Assembly: GCA_910584035.1 (NCBI GenBank)
Contig: CAJTZR010000019.1
Location: 1-21,983 of the forward strand
Length of the DNA stretch: 21,983 nt
Source of the DNA: an uncultured Christensenella sp.
Lineage (GTDB): Bacteria; Bacillota; Clostridia; Christensenellales; UBA3700
Direction of reading: 5' to 3'
This document shows positions 16,742-21,983 of this stretch, in pieces. Under the pieces are notes generated by a model. That model was not told the DNA's origin and did no database searches. It was given only the letters and a program-made list of their open reading frames with translations. The position numbers were made by a program, and so were the translations under genes. Each line of letters starts with the position of its first letter. Position 1 is the first letter of the stretch.

Positions 16742-16777
16742 AAACATACTCCTCCGATTTTAATTTGACATACTAGC

Positions 16778-16806
16778 ATTATAATATAAAAATAAATATA
16801 AATCAA
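16778..16806 (-). promoter_or_regulatory. Promoter of scfAB
   Basis: TTGATT and TATAAT lie 17 bases apart on the minus strand, about 37 bases before the scfA ATG. The -35 is only 7 bases from the end of the ispE terminator, so scfAB is a separate transcription unit. Confidence 0.7.
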
Positions 16807-16813
16807 GTGTTTT

Positions 16814-16853
16814 AATAAAAAAATAGTTGCAATATCCATAAAAATACTGCAAC
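16814..16853 (-). terminator. Terminator of ispE
   Basis: GTTGCA (16826-16831) pairs with TGCAAC (16848-16853), extended by three more pairs after one mismatch. On the minus strand it is followed by TATTTTTTTATT. Confidence 0.7.
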
Positions 16854-16914
16854 AAAGCAATTTTTTCAACAATTCAAGTAATAATTTGCATTTTTCGTCA
16901 AATTTAAGCCTTTA

Positions 16915-17751
16915 TCAACACTCTTTTATACCATATGGTAAAGTTGTACAAGCTTTTACATAATTGATTTTTCCCTTCAACCTATCTGCTAGCAAGTTTG
17001 CATCATTCATATTTTCCATAACGGCAAAAACGCAAGTGCCACTACCACTCATACAAACATAATTACTATACTTATTTAGCACCTCAATAACTTTAACCAT
17101 ATCTTCACAAAGTGTTTCAGTTACACTCTGCAAGCCATTACCAATAAATTGCAATTCTCTACCATTATCTAAAGCATTTACAAACTTTTCTGTGTAGTCT
17201 GTTACAACACCCATTTTATCAAAAGTATCAAACACCTCTTTAGTAACTGCAGACATTTTACTCCTAGCCACTACAAGTGGATATTCCTTAAACGGCAATG
17301 GTGATAAATCGTCACCTTTACCAGTCGCTCTACAAAAACCGCCATTCAACATAAAATTGACATCAGACCCAACTCTTGTGGCAATCGCCTTGGCGTCACT
17401 ATCACTTAAGCCAAACAACTTTTGCATACAATAAAGTGTTGCACTCGCATCTGCAGACGAACCACCCAAACCGCCACCAAAAGGTATACCCTTAGTAATC
17501 TCAATTTTTACAGATGGTAAGCCATATTCCTCATTACAAATTTTAGCTACTTTGTATGCAGTGTTACTCTCATCACATTCCTTATTATCCATAAAAACAG
17601 ATATTGTATCCGCCTTACAAACCTCAACTATATCAAAAATACCAATTGATATCATTGTCATATCCAAATTGTGATAACCTTTGCCAAAGTCACCCACAAC
17701 ATCTAAAGTCATATTAAGTTTTGCATTCACTCTTACCTTTAATTTATCCAT
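16915..17751 (-). CDS. ispE: 4-diphosphocytidyl-2-C-methyl-D-erythritol kinase
   Basis: IspE is the ATP-dependent kinase of the non-mevalonate (MEP) isoprenoid pathway and phosphorylates CDP-methylerythritol. It is a GHMP-family protein of 278 residues, a normal length. Lys11 in NAKLNMTLDV is the conserved substrate-side lysine. The ATP-binding glycine-rich loop is PFGGGLGGSSADAS at ~90-103, and the catalytic aspartate is Asp130 in GSDVNF. The third GHMP motif appears late as MSGSGTCVFAV. No clear ribosome binding site precedes the ATG; it may be weakly translated or use another signal. It is the third gene of the veg-sipL-ispE neighbourhood but is separated from sipL by 171 bases containing a promoter candidate. 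Confidence 0.95.
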   Translation of the reverse strand: MDKLKVRVNAKLNMTLDVVGDFGKGYHNLDMTMISIGIFDIVEVCKADTISVFMDNKECDESNTAYKVAKICNEEYGLPSVKIEITKGIPFGGGLGGSSADASATLYCMQKLFGLSDSDAKAIATRVGSDVNFMLNGGFCRATGKGDDLSPLPFKEYPLVVARSKMSAVTKEVFDTFDKMGVVTDYTEKFVNALDNGRELQFIGNGLQSVTETLCEDMVKVIEVLNKYSNYVCMSGSGTCVFAVMENMNDANLLADRLKGKINYVKACTTLPYGIKEC

Positions 17752-17867
17752 ATATTTATTTTATCACTTTGATAACACCTTGGCAACAATTATTACAAAA
17801 TATTTTAATATTTAGTTTCAACAAAAACAAACAAAACTAACAAGGTCTTACCCCCATTAGTTTTTGC

Positions 17868-17896
17868 ATTATATCAAATTTTTAAGTTAAAATTAA
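17868..17896 (-). promoter_or_regulatory. Extended -10 promoter candidate of ispE
   Basis: TATAAT preceded by TGA forms an extended -10; the -35 (TTAATT, 17 bases away) is poor. The leader of about 110 bases starts with a possible 9 bp hairpin (17837-17860, several G-U pairs). Confidence 0.5.
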
Positions 17897-17922
17897 GCTT
17901 TTTTGTTATTTAGTACCGATTT

Positions 17923-19434
17923 TCAGCAGTTTATTTGTCTATAATATACAATTTTTCTGCCAGCAAGGTCACCTTGCAAATCAGAGTTTTGAGCTGCTAT
18001 TTGTTCCATTGATGCTCCAATTGCTTTTGCAACATCCCAAAGTTCATCACCCTCTTTGCAGTTATATATAACAATGCTGTAGCTATTGCATTTTTTAATA
18101 TCTGTCACTGTTACAGCTTTGGTTGTCTTGCACTCAATAGGACTATCTGCAGTTACTGTTATACTAATATTTGCAGTCACTTCAAACTCTCTATCACGTT
18201 TTACTTTAGCGTATAGATTGTCAACAATAGCCTCTGCACACAACAACTTATTTGTACATTCCATAACTTCGTCAAATTGCAAGCTATATGGCAATTCAAT
18301 AAGAATACTTTGAGTGTTACCTTCAATATTTAAGTAAACTAAATTAACTGCAAGCACACCCTCAACTACTATTTTGCCCTCGTCATAGTATGTATTAACA
18401 ATGATATTTCTGCTTAAACTTGTGCAAATAACTTTAGACACTGCAACCATATCATCACCAACAGAAGCATTGCCAACTATCTTGTCAAATAAGTTATATG
18501 TCTTATCCATTACATTGTATTTGCAACAATCTTGTTCTGTTTCAATCTCATAATCAGCAAGGAACACATCACTAATAACTTCTTTTTCCTCTAAGCGGAA
18601 GTTGTCAATTCTAACACTTACTGCAACTTGCATTAGGATAACATTATCCCCCTCCATACCTGTCAAAACAATCTTACAATCAGTTGCTTTTACAAAAACA
18701 TTTGCTTTGTCATCCTCAAGCATACCACTTGTTTCAATTTCCTCTGAAAAAGGTGTATTGAAGTTTTTACAAGTAACAACGCCCTCACTTAAATAACTAA
18801 TACTACCGCATATATTACCGCTAACTAAACATTTGCCGTCCATAGTTTTTGCGTTGTTTACCATTGCAGTAACATCAGAATATAAGATTTTTTCAACAGT
18901 GCAACCAGTATCAAAACTCTCCTCAAGTTCAATATTTTGCTCAGTAATATTAATCAAAGTTTGAGTCACAATATCGCACTTTTTGCTTACAACATTTTCT
19001 GGCATATCTGCCAAAATCTCACATTTTGCAGTGTAAATACCAAATATCTTGATATTAACAACGCTTTGAATTTTTATCATTTCACCCGCAACACCGCTAT
19101 CAATATCAGCAACACCACATACTGCCCATAAGTGATTAAAGTCTTGCAAGCTTAAATTATCATTACCATTGATAGCCCCAGTAAAGTCACATAAGTAATC
19201 AAAGCTGTCAAACTCACCTGCTTTGTTCAAAAACATTACTTTGCAATTTAATGTAGCCATAATTTTTGCGGTGTCGCCACTCTTGTCCACTTGAGCACTT
19301 TTCACATTTGCAGAAACAGACAAAAGTTTTCCTACCCCACCTTTTGCAGCACTTTCAATATTGCACTCAACAGTTGCAGTACCACTACCGAACTCACGTG
19401 CATAATCATTCATTAAAATATCAATATTATCCAT
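17923..19434 (-). CDS. sipL: SipL-like DUF3794/LysM spore coat protein
   Basis: This protein has 503 residues. Most of it is beta-rich repeats of the DUF3794 (SPOCS) type, and the last ~55 residues are a LysM domain (YNCKEGDELWDVAKAIGASMEQIAAQN). This architecture is that of SipL, which in Clostridioides difficile binds the coat morphogenetic ATPase SpoIVA through its LysM domain and anchors the coat on the forespore. The length is close to SipL. I place the start at ATG 19434 because GGAGG lies 4 bases upstream; a longer GTG frame from 19464 would have no binding site. The TATAAT-like block at 19484-19489 (CATATAATA on the minus strand) could be the -10 of a sporulation sigma factor, but the -35 is unclear. 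veg is 67 bases upstream and ispE downstream, the same order as in clostridia. Confidence 0.85.
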   Translation of the reverse strand: MDNIDILMNDYAREFGSGTATVECNIESAAKGGVGKLLSVSANVKSAQVDKSGDTAKIMATLNCKVMFLNKAGEFDSFDYLCDFTGAINGNDNLSLQDFNHLWAVCGVADIDSGVAGEMIKIQSVVNIKIFGIYTAKCEILADMPENVVSKKCDIVTQTLINITEQNIELEESFDTGCTVEKILYSDVTAMVNNAKTMDGKCLVSGNICGSISYLSEGVVTCKNFNTPFSEEIETSGMLEDDKANVFVKATDCKIVLTGMEGDNVILMQVAVSVRIDNFRLEEKEVISDVFLADYEIETEQDCCKYNVMDKTYNLFDKIVGNASVGDDMVAVSKVICTSLSRNIIVNTYYDEGKIVVEGVLAVNLVYLNIEGNTQSILIELPYSLQFDEVMECTNKLLCAEAIVDNLYAKVKRDREFEVTANISITVTADSPIECKTTKAVTVTDIKKCNSYSIVIYNCKEGDELWDVAKAIGASMEQIAAQNSDLQGDLAGRKIVYYRQINC

Positions 19435-19501
19435 AAATCCTCCATAAATATAAATTGACGGCACCTTTTACCTCTACTAATTTATTATATGGAGCTATAG
19501 A

Positions 19502-19768
19502 TTATGACAAAAGATTTTGATTTTCTTCTTGTTTGTCTGTAGCTGGCGGAAAAATCTTTATTCTTTTAGTCATTAAATCAACATAACTAAAGGATAAAAG
19601 TCTTTCTTTTCCATACAAAACCGCTACAAAAGTAAATACATATGGATATAAATCTTTAATTTCACCATCATAATACACATATCTGTTACGCCCCTCATTA
19701 ACTTGCAGTCTGACTGGCGTTCCTTGCAAAAGTTCTGCTCTTTTCTTTGCAAAATCCATTTTATTCAT
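19502..19768 (-). CDS. veg: Veg family protein
   Basis: This is an 88-residue small cytosolic protein of the Veg (DUF1021) family. The segment GRNRYVYYDGEIKDLYPYVFTFVAV followed by LLSFSYVDLMTKRIKIFP matches the beta-strand core of Bacillus subtilis Veg (GRRK, YPSVFVV, SYSYADVLT). In B. subtilis Veg has been linked to biofilm matrix expression; its molecular role is not settled. AGGTGA lies 6 bases before the ATG. The order veg, sipL, ispE corresponds to the yabG-veg-sspF-ispE region of Bacillus; yabG is not visible here. A promoter could be TTGATT-17-TAAAAA (19888-19916), which is weak. Confidence 0.85.
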   Translation of the reverse strand: MNKMDFAKKRAELLQGTPVRLQVNEGRNRYVYYDGEIKDLYPYVFTFVAVLYGKERLLSFSYVDLMTKRIKIFPPATDKQEENQNLLS

Positions 19769-20268
19769 TATCTCACCTCACAAAATTTTTATGTGAATTT
19801 AAAAACATAACTTAGCTCATATCAAAAAAATCTTTTTAGCTGAATTATTTATAAAAATAATTGTAAATCAATTAAAAAATTCTTACATTTTTAGCCATTA
19901 TATTTCCATAAATCAAGTTTTTATTTAAATTATTATTATGTTTATTAGTTTTTAAACTTAAATTTTTATCTTCAACTTTGGCTTAAACTACGTATTATCT
20001 AACAAAAAAATTTATTTATAATTAACTATTAAACTATAGATTCTAATTAAAATAAGTGTTTGCTAACAGAAAAAACTTAACAGAAAGCAATTATATATAA
20101 AACAAGTAAAAACGAATTATCCTCGTAATTAATACTTTATTTATTATCTTTTCATCTTCATAATTAATGTTGAATCATTAATATTTAAAAATAAAAAACA
20201 CTTAACAAAATCAATTTAAAACTCTTTCAATGTTTATAGTGTTTAAATGGTAATTAAAGTTTCTTTTT

Positions 20269-20413
20269 ATAAACTAAGAGAAGTAAATTTTAACTACATT
20301 AAAATTTTATATTGCTAACGCAATACACTTGCTCTGCAAATACTTCTAGTTTGAATTAACATCAGTTACTGCAAAATGTGGCTTCGCCACGCTTTGCGAC
20401 AACTTTCAATAAT
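20269..20413. repeat. Structured repeat, unit 1
   Basis: The unit starts ATAAACTAAGAGAAG. It contains the hairpins ATTGC-taac-GCAAT (20311-20324), TTGC-tct-GCAA (20329-20339) and GTGGC-ttc-GCCAC (20378-20390). Over about 120 bases it differs from unit 2 at roughly five positions. It lacks the GGGGGCACAAC segment that closes units 2 and 3. Confidence 0.9.
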
Positions 20414-20596
20414 ATAAACTAAGAGAAGTAAATTTTAACTACATTAAATTTTATATTGCTAACGCAATACACTTGCTCTGCAAGTACTTCTTGTTTGAAT
20501 TAACATCAGCTACTGCAAAATGTGGCTACGCCACGCTTATCGGGGGCACAACAAAATAGCTTTTTTGTGTGGCAAATGTACACAGCTTACGATAAT
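20414..20596. repeat. Structured repeat, unit 2
   Basis: A near-identical copy of unit 1, with hairpins ATTGC-taac-GCAAT (20455-20468), CTTGC-tct-GCAAG (20472-20484) and GTGGC-tac-GCCAC (20522-20534). It continues with a segment around ACAAAATAGCTTTTTTG (20551-20567) that recurs in unit 3. Confidence 0.9.
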
Positions 20597-20785
20597 ATAA
20601 ACTATGTGTTGTTAAATTTGAGTTCTCTCAAATTTAACAAAAGCTACCGCTTTTAACTTAATAAATCAATTCAACACCATTTGAATTAACAATTGCTGAT
20701 GTCAAATGACACTACGTGTCGCTATTGGAGTCCACACAAAATAACTTTTTTGCGGGGTGTATGAATAGCTTCCAGTAATATTATT
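20597..20785. repeat. Structured repeat, unit 3, diverged
   Basis: This diverged copy is recognised by the same start (ATAAACTA), the shared linker TTTGAATTAACA (20680-20691) and the end block ACAAAATAACTTTTTTG (20736-20752). Hairpins stand in the same order but with other stem sequences: GTTAAATTTGAG-ttct-CTCAAATTTAAC (20611-20638), AAAAGC-tacc-GCTTTT (20639-20654) and GACAC-tac-GTGTC (20708-20720). Confidence 0.8.
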
Positions 20786-20935
20786 ATTAATTTAATTAAT
20801 TGCGTATAATGCATTTAAAAAGTATTTATAACTTTGCAAATATGCTATTAAATTCTAATATTGCCCCATATTTAACACAAAATTGATTAGTTGCAAAGCA
20901 TTTTAAATAATTATGTCCAAAAATTCCAAAATTAA

Positions 20936-20974
20936 AACTACCCCCACAAAACCTTTCGGCTTGTGGGGGTAGTT
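20936..20974 (-). terminator. Strong terminator of the 21085-21621 gene
   Basis: A 14 bp perfect stem AACTACCCCCACAA/TTGTGGGGGTAGTT encloses an inner CC-GAAA-GG stem-loop as read on the minus strand, a GNRA tetraloop. On that strand TTTTAATTTT follows. It lies about 110 bases past the gene's stop. Confidence 0.85.
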
Positions 20975-21084
20975 ATTCATTCAATTCTTTTGTACTTTAT
21001 TTAATTTTTCAAATTTAATTAATCGCAATAAATTTAACTTTCCTCAACATTTAAAATCTTATTGTTTAGCTAATTGCAATCAAA

Positions 21085-21621
21085 TTAAATTTCCTCTGTG
21101 CCCAAATCAGTATCACTCTCAGACCTAAAAACTACACCATCAATTGCAAGTTCCTCGCTATCATCGTGTTCGTCTATTTGATTTTCGATTTTACTGCTCT
21201 CATTAGTTTCTTTTTCAATTTCTTCTTCAAAAGTTTCTTCTTGTTCAGCTTTCTTTTTCTTTTGCTCTGCTTCTAAAAATCTTTTCTCGTCCCTCATTAA
21301 TTTGCTACAAATAAACATTGTTGCCCTTGTCATTTTTGAAATATTATGTGACATAACAATAAGCAAACCAAGTAAAAATATACTAATAGCACAATTAATA
21401 AAACCTACAAATAAAGATAAAAGTCCATTCCTAATATCCAAAGTAGCAAAGTTAATTATCATTGCAATCAAATTGCCAACCAATAGCAAAGTACAAATTA
21501 CAATAAAAATTATAGTAAACAACTTTTTATCTTTTTTAAGATTTTCGTTGGGTTCATCTTTCACACGGTCTGGTAAAAAAGAAGCAAATAAATCGTCTTT
21601 ATCATTATTGACTTTTTTCAT
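21085..21621 (-). CDS. Small two-helix membrane protein, unknown function
   Basis: I do not recognise a family for this 178-residue protein. A polar, Lys/Asp-rich N-terminus (residues 1-32) is followed by two hydrophobic segments at ~33-58 and ~66-90, then a basic stretch and a long charged Glu/Lys-rich region (~112-150), probably helical or coiled, and an acidic C-terminus ending in GTEEI. With both ends rich in charge, N- and C-terminus are likely cytosolic and the helices form a hairpin. AGGAGG lies 5 bases before the ATG. It forms its own unit, with a good promoter and a strong terminator. No neighbour indicates a job. Confidence 0.75.
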   Translation of the reverse strand: MKKVNNDKDDLFASFLPDRVKDEPNENLKKDKKLFTIIFIVICTLLLVGNLIAMIINFATLDIRNGLLSLFVGFINCAISIFLLGLLIVMSHNISKMTRATMFICSKLMRDEKRFLEAEQKKKKAEQEETFEEEIEKETNESSKIENQIDEHDDSEELAIDGVVFRSESDTDLGTEEI

Positions 21622-21983
21622 AAACCCCTCCTAACTACAATATAATTTTAACATTATTTTTATTATATGTCAATAATTTAAACTAAAATACAAATCAAAT
21701 GCCAATATAGCAGGTGGATTTCAAAATAAAAATAATACTTTAAAAATAAAATATTACACAAATAGTCATAATCAAATATTCTTATTAGCAGTTTTATAAA
21801 TACACAAATTATATCTAACCACAAACTATATTAATTGTCTTTCCTATAAAAATTTATATAATACTTTAAACCTTTATCCTTAGTTTTATTTTGCATATTC
21901 TAACTTAATTTTGCTTACTACAATTTAAAAATCAAAAATTATCTATAAACATATGTTACTTATATATCCAATTTATACTACTA
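21622..21983. other. AT-rich window end without gene
   Basis: Apart from the promoter at 21645-21673 I see no gene, repeat or hairpin here. Confidence 0.6.
21645..21673 (-). promoter_or_regulatory. Promoter of the 21085-21621 gene
   Basis: TTGACA and TAAAAT are 17 bases apart on the minus strand, with an extended -10 (TGT before TAAAAT). The leader is about 20 bases and contains AGGAGG. Confidence 0.75.

Larger units (their letters stand above)
19769..21084. other. Non-coding gap with structured tandem repeats
   Basis: No convincing gene is visible. 19769-20268 is plain AT-rich sequence with at most a weak veg promoter. 20269-20785 holds three hairpin-rich repeat units. 20786-20935 is AT-rich without visible structure, followed by the terminator of the upstream membrane protein gene and about 110 AT-rich bases. 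Confidence 0.75.

Noticed and set aside
19435..19464. GTG start adding 10 residues to the SipL-like protein
   Set aside because: It would translate the ribosome binding site of the better ATG and has none of its own.
20376..20600. Small plus-strand frames starting MWLRHA in repeat units 1 and 2, one with a CGKC motif
   Set aside because: They have no ribosome binding site, differ in length, are absent from unit 3, and lie in hairpin sequence.
20269..20785. CRISPR array or integron attC sites
   Set aside because: There are no short regular repeats with unique spacers, no cas or integrase gene, and no attC core-site pairs in the expected places.

Overview
The window is low in G+C and every supported gene lies on the minus strand, so transcription runs from high to low coordinates. 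The gene content points to an anaerobic, probably spore-forming member of the Clostridia. The markers are a SCIFF peptide with its radical SAM maturase, a SipL-like DUF3794/LysM protein between veg and ispE, formate-tetrahydrofolate ligase, and an RNA polymerase beta subunit of Gram-positive type. I cannot name the genus.

Layout in transcription order. 21983-21085: a small two-helix membrane protein of unknown function with its own promoter and a strong terminator. 21084-19769: a 1.3 kb gene-free region holding three tandem copies of a hairpin-rich element. 19768-16915: veg, sipL-like and ispE, a conserved spore/isoprenoid neighbourhood. 16741-15197: scfA, a 57-residue precursor that is easy to miss, and scfB, its maturase, between a terminator and a promoter. 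14968-12390: secD and secF, overlapping by one base, with a near-consensus promoter in front and a bidirectional terminator behind. 12200-11658: a hairpin-dense element that may be a non-autonomous IS200/IS605 relative, then a decayed ~33 bp tandem array. 11519-9837: a lone cytosolic Cys-type sulfatase. 9118-5542: an operon of a DUF1858 protein, fhs and glnS. 5222-4323: a DUF1648 membrane protein with a repetitive acidic tail and a terminator. 4322-3273: a non-coding region with a degenerate ~70 bp repeat. 3272-1: rpoB, with its own promoter, running off the window edge.

Functionally the window mixes core information processing (rpoB, glnS), protein export (secDF), one-carbon metabolism (fhs), isoprenoid precursor synthesis (ispE), spore coat morphogenesis (veg/sipL) and one RiPP system (scfAB). 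The RiPP pair beside secDF is a known clostridial arrangement. The least explained parts are the long intergenic regions: four of them contain decayed tandem repeats, each with its own unit length, and one (20269-20785) shows hairpins whose stems change while pairing is kept.
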